Below, piece after piece: positions 51,802 through 61,065 of a DNA stretch of 64,000 nt. Source of the DNA: Brachybacterium subflavum (GTDB lineage: Bacteria > Actinomycetota > Actinomycetes > Actinomycetales > Dermabacteraceae). How positions within the stretch are numbered: the first letter of the stretch is position 1; every line of letters starts with the position of its first letter. Under the pieces are notes generated by a model, which did no database searches, was not told the DNA's origin, and saw only the letters and a list, made by a program, of their open reading frames with translations. Position numbers and translations under genes: made by a program. The stretch spans positions 418,897-482,896 of the forward strand of contig NZ_VIGP01000002.1 in NCBI RefSeq assembly GCF_009299795.1, given 5' to 3'.

Positions 51802-52656
51802 ATGCCGGAACTGCCCGAGCTCGACGCCGCCGTCGCGCAGATCGACCGACTCCTCACGTCTCGTCGTCTGCACGGCGCGGACGTCGCCGCCATCAGCGTG
51901 CTGAAGACGGCGGACCCGCCGCTGGCCGATCTCACGGGCCGCGAGCTCACGGGAGTCGGCCGCCGCGGCAAGCACCTCCTGCTGGATCTCGAGGGGACCG
52001 TGCTGGTCATGCATCTGGCGCGCGCGGGCTGGCTGCGGCACCATGCGCAGGCTCCCGCGGGTGCGTCGGGGCCGCGCAAGGGTCCTCTCGCCGTGCGCAT
52101 GGTGTGGGACGACGGCTCCGCTCTGGACGTCACCGAGCAGGGCACCCGCAAGGCCGTCGCGCTGTGGGCCACCACGGCCCCGGAGGAGCTGGAGACCCTG
52201 GCCCGCCTGGGACCGGAGGCGGATGCGCTCGACGAGGCCGCGTTCGCGGATATCTGCGCCGGCACCCACGCGCACCTGAAGACCGTGCTCACCGACCAGA
52301 CCCTGATGGCCGGCGTCGGCAACGCCTGGTCCGACGAGGTCCTCCACACCGCGCGCCTCTCCCCCTTCGCCGCGGCCGACGGTCTGGACCGCGAGGCCGC
52401 CGAGCGTCTGCACGCGGCCCTGCGCGAGGTGCTGGATCGCGCCGCGGAGGGCCTTCGGGACCTGCCGCTGGACCGCATCAAGAGGGCGAAGACGTCGCTG
52501 CTGCGCGTGCACGGCAGGGCCGGGGAGGACTGCCCCGCGTGCGGGACGAGGATCGCGGAGGTCTCCTTCGCCGAGCGCTCCCTGCAGTACTGCCCCACGT
52601 GCCAGACCGGTGGTCGGCGTCTGAGCGACCGTCGGATGGACCGCCTGCTGCGGTGA
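51802..52656 (+). CDS. Fpg/Nei-family DNA glycosylase/AP lyase
   Basis: A 284-residue base-excision repair enzyme. The N-terminal MPELPELDAAV places the catalytic Pro2 and Glu3. The middle contains GVGRRGKHLLLDLEG and HLARAGWLR, with VGNAWSDEVLHTARLSP as the helix-two-turn-helix. The C-terminal zinc finger has four cysteines in CPACG and CPTCQTGGR. It resembles the Fpg/Nei2 group rather than classical MutM; the oxidised-base preference is not predictable. Two hairpins follow its stop. Confidence 0.92.
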   Translation: MPELPELDAAVAQIDRLLTSRRLHGADVAAISVLKTADPPLADLTGRELTGVGRRGKHLLLDLEGTVLVMHLARAGWLRHHAQAPAGASGPRKGPLAVRMVWDDGSALDVTEQGTRKAVALWATTAPEELETLARLGPEADALDEAAFADICAGTHAHLKTVLTDQTLMAGVGNAWSDEVLHTARLSPFAAADGLDREAAERLHAALREVLDRAAEGLRDLPLDRIKRAKTSLLRVHGRAGEDCPACGTRIAEVSFAERSLQYCPTCQTGGRRLSDRRMDRLLR

Positions 52657-52689
52657 CCACGGCTCCTCCCGGGCACCGTCCGAATCCGT

Positions 52690-52726
52690 CCCGGAACCCT
52701 CCGGGGCCCTCCCGGAGCCTTCCGGG
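52690..52726. terminator. Two tandem 6-bp hairpins after the glycosylase
   Basis: CCCGGA-N4-TCCGGG occurs twice (52690-52705 and 52711-52726), 34 bp after the stop and about 100 bp before pgm. They form adjacent small stems and may act as a terminator. Confidence 0.5.
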
Positions 52727-52826
52727 ATCGTGGACAGGCCCCATCTCACGCACCGGGCCCCGGGCCGCGGAGCCCAGCCGCGCTTCCTAGAGTGGACCGA
52801 TCGGACCAATCGAGGGAGAGATGATC

Positions 52827-54470
52827 ATGGCGCAGCATGAGCGAGCAGGTCAGAAGGCCCGCCCGGAGGATCTTGTCGACGTCGCGGAGCTCCTGGACGC
52901 CTACTACGACCTGCATCCGGATGCGAGCGATCCCGATCAGGCGGTCGTGTTCGGCACCTCGGGCCATCGCGGCTCGTCGCTGGACACGGCGTTCAACGAG
53001 GACCACATCGCGGCGACGACGCAGGCGATCGTGGAGTACCGGGCCGCGCAGGGGATCCGCGGCCCGCTGTTCATCGGCCGGGACACGCACGCGCTGTCCA
53101 CCCCGGCCTTCGACACCGCGCTCGAGGTGCTCGGCGGCAACGACGTCACCGTGCTCATCGACTCGCGCGATGCCTACACGCCCACCCCCGCGGTCTCGCA
53201 CGCGATCCTCGTGCACAACCGCGGCAAGGGCGGGAACGACGCGACCCGGGCCGACGGCATCGTCGTCACCCCCAGCCACAACCCGCCGCGCGACGGCGGC
53301 TTCAAGTACAACCCGCCGCACGGCGGACCGGCTGGCTCGGACGCGACCGGCTGGATCGCCGACCGCGCGAACGAGCTGCTGACGAGCGGCCTGAGCGGTG
53401 TGCGCCGGATCGAGCGCCAGCAGGCCCACGCCCGCGCCGAGCGCTACGACTACCTCAAGAACTACATCGACGACCTGCCCAGCGTGGTGGACCTCGATGC
53501 GATCCGCAGCGCGGGCGTGCACATCGGCGCGGACCCGCTGGGCGGCGCCTCGGTGGACTACTGGGCGATGATCGCCGAGATGCACGACCTGAACCTCGAC
53601 GTGGTGAACCCGAACGTCGACCCGCAGTGGTCGTTCATGACGCTGGACCGGGACGGCAAGATCCGCATGGACTGCTCGAGCCCGTGGGCGATGGCCTCGC
53701 TGCTCGAGGTCAAGGACCGCTACGACATCGCCACCGGCAACGACGCGGACTCCGATCGTCACGGCATCGTCACGCCCGACGGCGGCCTGATGAACCCCAA
53801 CCACTACCTCGCGGTCGCGATCCGCTACCTCTTCTCCCATCGGCCGGACTGGCCGGCGGGCGCGAAGGTCGGCAAGACGATCGTCTCCTCCTCGCTCATC
53901 GACAAGGTGACGGCGTCGCTGGGACGGGACCTGTTCGAGGTGCCCGTGGGCTTCAAGTACTTCGTGCCCGGCCTGATCGACTCCTCGGTGGGCTTCGGCG
54001 GCGAGGAGAGCGCGGGCGCGTCGTTCCTGCGGCGCGACGGCAGCGTGTGGACGACGGACAAGGACGGCATCATCCTGGCGCTGCTGGCCTCGGAGATCCT
54101 CGCCGTCACCGGGAAGACCCCGAGCCAGCTGCACGGCGAGCTCGTCGAGGAGTTCGGTGCGAGCGCCTACGCCCGCATCGACGCCCCGGCGAACCGCGAG
54201 CAGAAGGCGAAGCTCAAGAGCCTCACGCCCGACGCGGTGAGCGCGACCGACCTCGCCGGCGAGACCATCACCGACAAGATGACGGTCGCGCCCGACGGCT
54301 CCGCGATCGGCGGCCTCAAGGTCTCCACCGAGAGCTCGTGGTTCGCCGCGCGGCCCTCGGGCACGGAGGACGTGTACAAGATCTACGCCGAATCCTTCCG
54401 CGGCGAGGACCACCTCGCCGAGGTCCAGGAGGCCGCGAAGCAGGTCGTCGACACCGCTCTGGAGGACTGA
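52827..54470 (+). CDS. pgm: Alpha-D-phosphohexomutase (phosphoglucomutase)
   Basis: Interconverts glucose-1-phosphate and glucose-6-phosphate, feeding glycogen and envelope sugars. Seen are [15 protein letters not shown], the phosphoserine loop [18 protein letters not shown] (Ser150), the metal loop [23 protein letters not shown], and the C-terminal phosphate-binding ARPSGTED. The 547-residue length and order match bacterial Pgm type 1. Two ATGs are in frame: 52821 and 52827. The second is used because it gives the usual MAQHERAGQ start and better spacing from GAGGGAGAG. It is followed by a strong terminator. Confidence 0.95.
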   Translation: MAQHERAGQKARPEDLVDVAELLDAYYDLHPDASDPDQAVVFGTSGHRGSSLDTAFNEDHIAATTQAIVEYRAAQGIRGPLFIGRDTHALSTPAFDTALEVLGGNDVTVLIDSRDAYTPTPAVSHAILVHNRGKGGNDATRADGIVVTPSHNPPRDGGFKYNPPHGGPAGSDATGWIADRANELLTSGLSGVRRIERQQAHARAERYDYLKNYIDDLPSVVDLDAIRSAGVHIGADPLGGASVDYWAMIAEMHDLNLDVVNPNVDPQWSFMTLDRDGKIRMDCSSPWAMASLLEVKDRYDIATGNDADSDRHGIVTPDGGLMNPNHYLAVAIRYLFSHRPDWPAGAKVGKTIVSSSLIDKVTASLGRDLFEVPVGFKYFVPGLIDSSVGFGGEESAGASFLRRDGSVWTTDKDGIILALLASEILAVTGKTPSQLHGELVEEFGASAYARIDAPANREQKAKLKSLTPDAVSATDLAGETITDKMTVAPDGSAIGGLKVSTESSWFAARPSGTEDVYKIYAESFRGEDHLAEVQEAAKQVVDTALED

Positions 54471-54524
54471 CTCCGGGCCGACGCGGGTCGGCCGTGGGCC
54501 CGACTGCGGCCCGACGGAGCACCT

Positions 54525-54560
54525 GCAGCGCCCGCCCCGCGTACGTGGGGCGGGCGCTGC
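54525..54560 (+). terminator. 14-bp perfect hairpin after pgm
   Basis: Arms 54525-54538 and 54547-54560 pair perfectly around an 8-nt loop, 55 bp after the pgm stop. The downstream arm sequence (GGGCGCTGCTCGGTGTG) is immediately repeated once, hinting at a local duplication. Confidence 0.8.
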
Positions 54561-55053
54561 TCGGTGTGCGGCGGGCGCTGCTCGGTGTGGGGCCGCTCGC
54601 GCACTGGTCTCACGCGCGTGCGCGCGGGAACGGGATGCGGTTACCGTAGAGTCTTCAACTTCCGCCCTCCGCCTGCGGGGCCGGAGGTCACTGCGCATCC
54701 TGCTTCCCCCGGGGTTCCCCCGGTGCTCGGATGCGCTTCCCAGGGCGTTCCCCGCGATGAGCGCTCGTGCACACCGCCATTGCGCGATCGCCGGGAAAGA
54801 GGCAGGGTGGTAGTTGGCCAAGGAACAGTAACGAGTCGGCAAAGGGCACACGGAGCTTCCCCGCACATACCCCCCGAAACCGCCCGCCTGGTTGGCACGA
54901 ACATTGCTGACCTGCAAAGACGACGCAAGCCCCAGACTTCGCCCTCGCCATGTATCGTTCCGCAGAGCAATGACCCACACCACGTGGGAACCCCATCCGA
55001 AGACGGATCGTCGACCGGCGAGCCGCACAGAGTGACGCGAGGAGAGGAGGCGC
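54561..55053 (+). other. Long structured leader of the surface-protein gene
   Basis: About 490 bp of non-coding DNA, with GC content falling towards the right. A TAGAGT -10-like box at 54647-54652 would give a leader of about 400 nt. It contains stem CCTCCG/CGGAGG (54666-54671 with 54682-54687), an 8-bp stem GCGCATCC/GGATGCGC (54693-54700 with 54729-54736) and CCACGTGG near 54980. No known riboswitch pattern was recognised. It ends at the ribosome site before 55054. Confidence 0.45.
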
Positions 55054-56754
55054 ATGCGACGCACGACACCCGCACGCAGTGCACACGATGCACGGCGCCC
55101 TGTCCGCGCCATCCATCTGCGCGCCGCCTCAGTCGTCGCACTCGCCGCCCTCGGTGTGGGGGTCGCGCCTGCCGTCGCAGCGCCGCTCGAAGGCGCCGAC
55201 AGTCAGAGGGCCGTCGTGACGGCTGGTACGAGCAGTGATGCCAGCGACAACGGCGACGACGGCGGCAGCGAGAACGGCAAGCAGTCTTCGGACACTCAGA
55301 CAACCGATGGCTCTGAGTCCAGCGAGGACAAGTTGAACGACTCGGAAACAGACCCGCGCCCCGACAAGGGAGACGGCCAGTCGGCCTCCGACCCTGCCCC
55401 AGCCCCGACGGACACGGCGCAGTCACGAAACACCGGTGACAGTAAGACTCCCGCGGAAAGTACAGGCCCTCAGAGCGCGACGCTGGACCCATCCAGACTC
55501 GATCTCAACCGGAAGAGGACGACCGGGCTATCGCTCAAGGGGTTCACGCCGGGGACTGAGGTCTCGCTGAACACACCCGAAGGTGTGACAGCCGAGCCAC
55601 AGCAAGGTTTGACCGTTGACAAGGACGGTTGCCTGCACGTCACGCTCCAGGTCGATCCATCGACCGCAGCTGGCCCCTACAAGATCGAAGCAACCGATGG
55701 AAAGGGCCAAGAGGCGAGCGACACTCTGACGGTCGTGGCCAAGCATTCGATCAAGGTGGAGACAGTCGAGGCAGGCCGTGAAGCCCACATCACGGGCTCG
55801 GGGTTCCCTACAGAGGACCAAGTGACTGTGCAGGTGAACAAGACCGACAACCCCAAAAAGCGGATCGGCGATCCGGCGGAGCCGGATGTCAAGAATGGGG
55901 CGTTCACCAGCGACATCGAGATCCCTGCAGACACTGACCCAGATGGCAAGTACATCGTCACCGCAAAGACCGCCAGCGGGAAGATCACGGAGAGCGCCCC
56001 GCTCACCGTGACGGCCGCCGACCACGACAACGACGACTCAGAGGACCACAAGCCCGACGATCCGACTGCCACGGCCCCTGATCCTGAGGCCCCTACCGCT
56101 GAGAATCCGAGTGAGTCTTCCTCGGACTCTTCGTCCTCCAGCAGCTCGTCTTCATCCAGCTCGTCGTCCACTTCAAGCAGCTCGTCCTCCACAACGACAA
56201 CGTCGACCACTCCGTCGGACAGCGGCTCGCGTAGCCCCTCCACCACGTCCGAGGTCCCCCCGGCAACGAGCACGCGCGATCGCTCGAAGGAGATCGAGCT
56301 GAGCGCGCCGTCGGACGACACCAAGACCTCCGAGAAGCCGGAGAAGAAGGACACCGCCGAGAAGCCGACGAAGGACGAGGAGTCGGAGAAGGCCAAGGAC
56401 GAGGACAAGAAGACCTCGGACACGCCGCAGGAGACCTCCGACCAGCCGGTGTCCGATCAGCAGAGCGACACCACCGAGGCCGCCGCGACCATGGACGACG
56501 ACGACACCACCTCGAGCGGCCCCACCACCGTCACCACGGAGGACGACGGCGGCGGCCCCCTGGTGAAGCTCTTCAGCTCCATCGGCGGCGAGGACGCGAG
56601 CGGGATGAACCGCATCCGACAGGTGTTCGTGGCGACCCTGGGCGTCGCCTTCCTGACCGCCGCAGGATTCACCACCGCCTCGTGGCTGAGCCGCCGCAGC
56701 GGCACCCACAGCGCCCGCGCCGGCCTGCGCCAGCTGTTCCACCGCAGGCACTGA
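55054..56754 (+). CDS. Secreted, membrane-anchored Ser/Asp-rich surface protein
   Basis: A 566-residue protein. Signal peptide with cleavage after about residue 43 (VAPAVAA). An acidic Ser/Asp/Thr-rich region is followed by two beta-sandwich-like segments (TGLSLKGFTPGTEVSLNTPE and EAHITGSGFPTEDQVTVQVN). A serine run spans about residues 352-385, then a Lys/Glu/Asp-rich stretch. It ends with one helix (VFVATLGVAFLTAAGFTTAS) and a basic tail. There is no LPxTG. Base composition is clearly less GC-rich from the leader through about 56230, then normal. GAGGAGGCGC precedes the ATG. Confidence 0.85.
   Translation: MRRTTPARSAHDARRPVRAIHLRAASVVALAALGVGVAPAVAAPLEGADSQRAVVTAGTSSDASDNGDDGGSENGKQSSDTQTTDGSESSEDKLNDSETDPRPDKGDGQSASDPAPAPTDTAQSRNTGDSKTPAESTGPQSATLDPSRLDLNRKRTTGLSLKGFTPGTEVSLNTPEGVTAEPQQGLTVDKDGCLHVTLQVDPSTAAGPYKIEATDGKGQEASDTLTVVAKHSIKVETVEAGREAHITGSGFPTEDQVTVQVNKTDNPKKRIGDPAEPDVKNGAFTSDIEIPADTDPDGKYIVTAKTASGKITESAPLTVTAADHDNDDSEDHKPDDPTATAPDPEAPTAENPSESSSDSSSSSSSSSSSSSSTSSSSSSTTTTSTTPSDSGSRSPSTTSEVPPATSTRDRSKEIELSAPSDDTKTSEKPEKKDTAEKPTKDEESEKAKDEDKKTSDTPQETSDQPVSDQQSDTTEAAATMDDDDTTSSGPTTVTTEDDGGGPLVKLFSSIGGEDASGMNRIRQVFVATLGVAFLTAAGFTTASWLSRRSGTHSARAGLRQLFHRRH
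56111..56200 (+). repeat. Serine-codon tract within the surface protein
   Basis: A near-continuous run of serine codons (mixed TCN/AGC) encodes the Ser-rich spacer. Codon mixing argues against simple slippage. It marks the approximate point where base composition changes from low to high GC. Confidence 0.85.
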
Positions 56755-56834
56755 GCCGACCTGCCGTCGGCCCCTCCTCAGGCGGAGCGCGCCGGATCGA
56801 GCGGCGACCCCCGTCGGATCACCCGCAGCACGTG

Positions 56835-57410
56835 TCAGGCGCGGTGCGTCGGCGTCCGTCCCTCGCCCGTGCCCGCGCGCTTCTTCGCGCTGTCCAGGGC
56901 ATCCAACTGCACGCGCAGGTAGAGCACGAGCGAGGGCATCGCTCGGATCATCCCCAGGACCGTGCGGTCGAAGGCCTTCTCCCCCTCGTACCAGGGGTCC
57001 GGGACCGCCATGTCCTCCTCGCGGGCGTTCGCGGGGACGACGGGGTCGAACTGGCGCCACAGCAGCACGTCGGGACGCGGCTGCCCTTCGGGGATCTCAT
57101 CGACCTTGCGGCGCATCGTCGCCGCGTGCTCCGCGGTCATGGCGAGCACCAGGTCCCACTCGACCAGCTCGGACTGGTGCACGGTGCGCGCGGTGTGGTC
57201 GAAGGGCTCTTCGAAGCCCGCGCTCACCAGCGCCTTCACGGTGCGGTCGTCCATCGGCATGCCCTCGGAGTCCCAGCTGGTGCCAGCCGATCCCACCTCG
57301 ATGCGCCCGGCCAGGCCCTCCTGGAGCAGACCCTGGCGCAGGATGACGGCCGCTGCGGGGGAACGACACATGTTCCCCGTGCACACGGTCAGGACACGGA
57401 AATCAGCCAC
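56835..57410 (-). CDS. Low-molecular-weight protein-tyrosine-phosphatase
   Basis: A roughly 190-residue cytosolic phosphatase. The P-loop VCTGNMCRSPAAA carries the catalytic Cys (C10 from the start used here) and Arg, and the C-terminal acid is in VPDPWYEGEKAF. GTG 57410 gives the usual short N-terminus (VADFRVLTVCTGN). An ATG at 57449 would add 13 residues and has no better ribosome site. Such enzymes often regulate exopolysaccharide kinases, but no such kinase is nearby. The C-terminal tail is basic. Confidence 0.9.
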   Translation of the reverse strand: MADFRVLTVCTGNMCRSPAAAVILRQGLLQEGLAGRIEVGSAGTSWDSEGMPMDDRTVKALVSAGFEEPFDHTARTVHQSELVEWDLVLAMTAEHAATMRRKVDEIPEGQPRPDVLLWRQFDPVVPANAREEDMAVPDPWYEGEKAFDRTVLGMIRAMPSLVLYLRVQLDALDSAKKRAGTGEGRTPTHRA

Positions 57411-57583
57411 CTCGACATTGTGACAGCACGATGACGCCTGCGCGGGCATCCGGGGATATGGCAGGGTGGGAGCGATCCTGGGGTCGAGACTCTTCCAGTT
57501 CTCGCACCCCGCGCAGGTAGGATGCCTGACGGGTGAGCGCGGGACCGCTCGTCCCGACGCTGACCCACGAACCGGAGGAGACC

Positions 57584-58069
57584 ATGGTCGACATCATCCG
57601 TGCACGCGAGGACGACTGGTCGCTCGTCCGCGAGATCCGGCTTCGTTCGCTGAGCACCGATCCCGAGGCCTTCGGCCAGACCTGGGACCACGAGAGCACC
57701 TACGACGACTCCGCCTGGCGCGAGCGCATCGAGGCCGCCGCCTGGTTCCTCGCCGTCGAGAACGAGCAGCCCATCGCCGTGGTCGCCAGCCGCCACGAAG
57801 CGGACTCGCCCGAGAACGAGCGCGAGCTGCAGGCCATGTGGGTCACGCCCGAGGCCCGCAAGGGCGGCATCGCCCAGAAGCTCGCCCAGAGCGTCTGCTC
57901 CTGGGCCAAGGAGGACGGCGCCGACACGGTGACCCTGTACGTCGGCCCCGAGAACACCGGCGCCCGCAAGACCTACGAGGCGCTCGGATTCGCCGACACC
58001 GGCGACCGCTGGGAGGTCGTCGAGGACGATCCCCGCTCCTCCTGGATCAAGATGTCGCGCAGCGTGTGA
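57584..58069 (+). CDS. GNAT-family N-acetyltransferase
   Basis: A 161-residue protein. MWVTPEARKGGIAQKLAQSV is motif A, and VTLYVGPENTGARKTYEALG is motif B. N-terminal MVDIIRAREDDWSLVREIRL is typical of small GNATs. GGAGGAGACC precedes ATG 57584; an upstream ATG at 57533 is less likely. Its stop overlaps the next gene's GTG, so it is coupled with the DUF2183 protein. The acceptor substrate is unknown. Confidence 0.88.
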   Translation: MVDIIRAREDDWSLVREIRLRSLSTDPEAFGQTWDHESTYDDSAWRERIEAAAWFLAVENEQPIAVVASRHEADSPENERELQAMWVTPEARKGGIAQKLAQSVCSWAKEDGADTVTLYVGPENTGARKTYEALGFADTGDRWEVVEDDPRSSWIKMSRSV

Positions 58070-59142
58070 CACCCGCGCCACAGCCCTCGGGCCCGCAGCA
58101 GGCACGCCTGCAGCCGCACTGGTCGGCGCGGATCGAGAACGTCAAGAACGCTGCGGTCAGCCGCGTTCTCGACACCGTGGGCTGGGTGCTGCGGATCAAG
58201 CCGTTCACCGGCTTCGGCACCACCGGCCGCGTGCGGATCATCGCGCGCGTGCTGTGGGCCCGGCCGTCGGCCCCCTCCGACTACCACGACCAGCCCGTGT
58301 GGGACATGCGCTCGATGGCGGTGCGCGGCTGGCGCAGCTTCATCTCGCAGGTCGCGCCGCACCAGGACGTGCGCATCCACCTCGACGGGCGCGAGTACGC
58401 GGTGCGCTCGGACCGCTCGGGACTCGTGGACGTCGAGCTCGACTCGGACCTGCCGCCCGGCGTGCACATCGCCCGCATCGCGACCACGACCGAGAACACC
58501 GTGACCGCCGAGGTCCACGTCCACTCCCCCGACGAGGCGTTCGGCGTGGTCAGCGACATCGACGACACCGTGGTGGTCACCTGGCTCCCGCGGCCGTTGC
58601 TCGCCTTCTGGAACGCGTTCGTGATCCCGCAGACCTCCCGCCGCGCCGTCTCCGGCATGGCGATGCTCTACCAGCGCATCGCGCGCTGCCGCACCTCCGC
58701 CCCGTTCGTGTACCTCTCCACCGGCGCCTGGAACGTGTTCCCCGTGCTCCAGCGCTTCCTCTACAAGAACGGCTACCCCGACGGCCCGCTGCTGCTCACC
58801 GACTGGGGGCCCACGAACACCGGCTTCTTCCGCTCCGGCCGCGCCCACAAGGAGCGCACCCTGGAGACACTGGTCGAGCAGTTCCCCCGCGCCCGCTGGC
58901 TGCTGATCGGTGACGACGGGCAGCACGACCCGGCGATCTACGCGGCCTTCGCCCGCGCGCACCCCGAGAACGTCGCCGCCGTCGCGATCCGCGAGCTCAC
59001 CGAGCCCGAGCAGGTGCTCTCCAGCGGCCTGCGCGCCCGTCGCCACCCCGACCTGCCCGCCGACTCCCCCGTCGTCTGGGTCCAGGGGCCCGACGGCAAC
59101 GCCCTGCTCCACGGCCTGCGCCGCGAGGGCATCGTGCCGTGA
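58066..59142 (+). CDS. DUF2183/App1-like phosphatase-domain protein
   Basis: A 358-residue protein starting at GTG 58066. The catalytic-type motif SDIDDTVVVTWL (DxDxT) and following APFVYLSTGAWNVFPVLQRF and LLIGDDGQHDPAIYAAFA are HAD-like motifs of the App1 family, whose yeast member is a phosphatidate phosphatase. The N-terminal 80 residues form a charged helical region. It is translationally coupled with the GNAT upstream. A lipid phosphatase role is possible but not shown. Confidence 0.88.
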   Translation: MTPAPQPSGPQQARLQPHWSARIENVKNAAVSRVLDTVGWVLRIKPFTGFGTTGRVRIIARVLWARPSAPSDYHDQPVWDMRSMAVRGWRSFISQVAPHQDVRIHLDGREYAVRSDRSGLVDVELDSDLPPGVHIARIATTTENTVTAEVHVHSPDEAFGVVSDIDDTVVVTWLPRPLLAFWNAFVIPQTSRRAVSGMAMLYQRIARCRTSAPFVYLSTGAWNVFPVLQRFLYKNGYPDGPLLLTDWGPTNTGFFRSGRAHKERTLETLVEQFPRARWLLIGDDGQHDPAIYAAFARAHPENVAAVAIRELTEPEQVLSSGLRARRHPDLPADSPVVWVQGPDGNALLHGLRREGIVP

Positions 59143-59224
59143 GAGGCCCGCGCCCCCGCGTCGCACCCACCGACCGCCAGCCGCGCCCGCTGGCCCGAAT
59201 CCGCCGGGCAGAACCCGACCATGA

Positions 59225-59269
59225 CCAGGATCTATGACGGGATCCAGCCGTTTTCGTCATAGAACCTGG
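59225..59269. repeat. 15-bp inverted repeat between DUF2183 and GNAT genes
   Basis: Arms 59225-59239 and 59255-59269 pair at 14 of 15 positions around a 15-nt loop, 83 bp after the DUF2183 stop. It is similar in architecture to the other intergenic hairpins in this window. It may end the upstream transcript. Confidence 0.75.
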
Positions 59270-59364
59270 CCACGAACCGCCAGCCGACCATCGGCCTGCC
59301 AACGGCTGACCGCCAGCCGACCGACGCACTCCCGAACCGCATCCCGCAGGAGCTCCAGACCACC

Positions 59365-59910
59365 GTGTCCACCGCCGCCGCCACGCCCGCACCCGCCCCT
59401 CGCCCGGCACCGCCCGTGATCCGCGAGGCGACCCTTGCCGACGTCGAGGACATCGTCCGCGTCGTCAATCTCGCTTACCGCACCCAGGGCGGCTGGACCA
59501 CCGAGGAGCACCTCGTCGGCGGCGCCCGCACCGACGCCGAGGACGTGCGCGCGGCGATCGCCGACGACACGCACCTGCTCCTGGTCGCCGAGCGCGACGG
59601 CGCGATCATCGGCTGCTGCTACACCGATCGCCAGGAGGACAGCGCCGAGCTGGGGCTGTTCGCCGTCGACCCGACGGTGCAGGCAGGCGGCGTGGGCGGC
59701 GCACTCATGGAGGAGCAGGCGCGCCGCCGGGCCGACGAGGGCCTCGCCTCCCTGCACCTGCGGGTCCTCGAGTCCCGCCCGGAGCTGCAGGCCTGGTACG
59801 CCCGGCACGGCTTCGTCGAGACCGGCGAGGTGGTGCCCTTCGCGGGCGACGCCGCCGATCTCAAGGTGCCGGGGCTGGGCATGGCGGTGATGGTGCGGGC
59901 GCTCGCTTGA
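59365..59910 (+). CDS. GNAT-family N-acetyltransferase (intact copy)
   Basis: A 181-residue protein starting at GTG 59365 after AGGAG. VIREATLADVEDIVRVVNLA begins the fold; LGLFAVDPTVQAGGVGGALM is motif A, and ELQAWYARHGFVETGEVVPF is motif B. The last 61 codons are duplicated about 4 kb downstream at 63757-63940 with about 10 % difference, so this gene is the left border of the inserted aromatic-type island. The substrate is unknown. Confidence 0.88.
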   Translation: MSTAAATPAPAPRPAPPVIREATLADVEDIVRVVNLAYRTQGGWTTEEHLVGGARTDAEDVRAAIADDTHLLLVAERDGAIIGCCYTDRQEDSAELGLFAVDPTVQAGGVGGALMEEQARRRADEGLASLHLRVLESRPELQAWYARHGFVETGEVVPFAGDAADLKVPGLGMAVMVRALA

Positions 59911-60069
59911 GCGCGGCGGGCACGGTCGCCTCGAAGCGCCCTCGGTTACGTTCCGAGTCTCACGAAGGAGAATCGGAGTCTGCCCGGAAAGTTCGGTCCA
60001 GAGCCCGCCGTGAACGACGGCGTCCAGTGGCACCGCAGGATGCACGAGGCGATGTGCAGGGTCGGCGGA

Positions 60070-61065
60070 TCACGTCTGGCGCAGTTCGGGGACCATGACC
60101 TCCTCAACGGAGAATCGTCGCGAGAGTCCCTGCTCGTGGTGATAACGCAGGAACGTGTCAAGTGCCGTGCGGTTCGCGGCGACACCGTAGGCGAACGGGT
60201 CGTTGCCCAGCACGTCGACGTCACGGTCGGCGAGGCTGTTCGCCCAGGGAAGCAACTCGGTCGCGAAGTTGACGACCCTGCCGAGGGTCTGGCGTCGCAG
60301 CGCCTGATTCTTGGACGCTGTGCAGGCGCCGTACACGAGGCGCGCGATGCCGGGCCGCTCTTCGACGAGCTCGCGGCGGATCACGAGGACGTGGGCGGGC
60401 GGGAAGATTCCTGTGCGCCGGTAGTAGTCCTCTTCGACCCCGCGGTAATCGGGGAACAGTCGCGTAATGCTCGGAGAGCGTTCCAGGAAGGCGCGGGGCA
60501 CGTTGCCCGAGACGAGGGCGTCGAGCTGCCCTTCCTCGAGCATGCGGCCGAGGTCGGCACCCTGAGGGGCGGATTGCACGTCCACGCCCGCGGCGTGCCG
60601 CGCCGGCACGTAGTCGGCAGGTACCAGGGGCCTGTCAAGACCGCCGGTCGTCCAGTGCATGGTCTCGGGCCGGACGCCGTGCTCGTCGTGCAGGATCCCC
60701 TTCGCCCAGACACCGGCGTCGTGACCATACATGACGAACTCGCCGACCCGTTTCCCGGTCAGGTCTTCGGGGCGTGTGATGCCTGCGTCGGTGTTGATGA
60801 AGACCGCCGACTGTCGGAACAGACGCGCCGGGAAGATGGGCAGTGCCAGGAAGGGGTGCTCCTCGGTGTCGAGGGTCCGCAGAAAGTAGGTGAGGCCGAG
60901 CTCGGCGACGTCGAACTCCCGTCGCACGATGGCGCCTTCGAAAATCTCCGTTGCGAGTGTCGAGGTGGTGTACTGCACCGGACGGCCGTCGACTGTCACG
61001 CTCCCATCGATGAGGCCGCGGAGCTGGTCGTAAGGCATCGACCCGAAACGCAGCCGGCGGCTCAT
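60070..61065 (-). CDS. 4,5-dihydroxyphthalate decarboxylase-like protein (copy 1)
   Basis: A 331-residue protein with a periplasmic-binding-protein-like fold but no signal peptide, as in 4,5-dihydroxyphthalate decarboxylases. Family-type segments are FDVAELGLTYFLRTLDTEEH, FLALPIFPARLFRQSA, YGHDAGVWAKGILHDEHGV and the C-terminal FLRYHHEQGLSRRFSVEEV. The start overlaps the amidohydrolase stop (ATGA). A close paralogue lies at 61851-62852. The reaction is inferred from family only; substrates with an aromatic carboxylate are expected. Confidence 0.82.
   Translation of the reverse strand: MSRRLRFGSMPYDQLRGLIDGSVTVDGRPVQYTTSTLATEIFEGAIVRREFDVAELGLTYFLRTLDTEEHPFLALPIFPARLFRQSAVFINTDAGITRPEDLTGKRVGEFVMYGHDAGVWAKGILHDEHGVRPETMHWTTGGLDRPLVPADYVPARHAAGVDVQSAPQGADLGRMLEEGQLDALVSGNVPRAFLERSPSITRLFPDYRGVEEDYYRRTGIFPPAHVLVIRRELVEERPGIARLVYGACTASKNQALRRQTLGRVVNFATELLPWANSLADRDVDVLGNDPFAYGVAANRTALDTFLRYHHEQGLSRRFSVEEVMVPELRQT

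Noticed and set aside
52660..52826. Small gene between the glycosylase and pgm
   Set aside because: Only repeated CCGGGA-type hairpins are present; no start with ribosome site opens a credible frame.
54640..55053. Cyclic-di-AMP (ydaO-type) riboswitch ahead of the surface protein
   Set aside because: The leader is long and structured, but I could not match the conserved ydaO core; an Infernal search would be needed.
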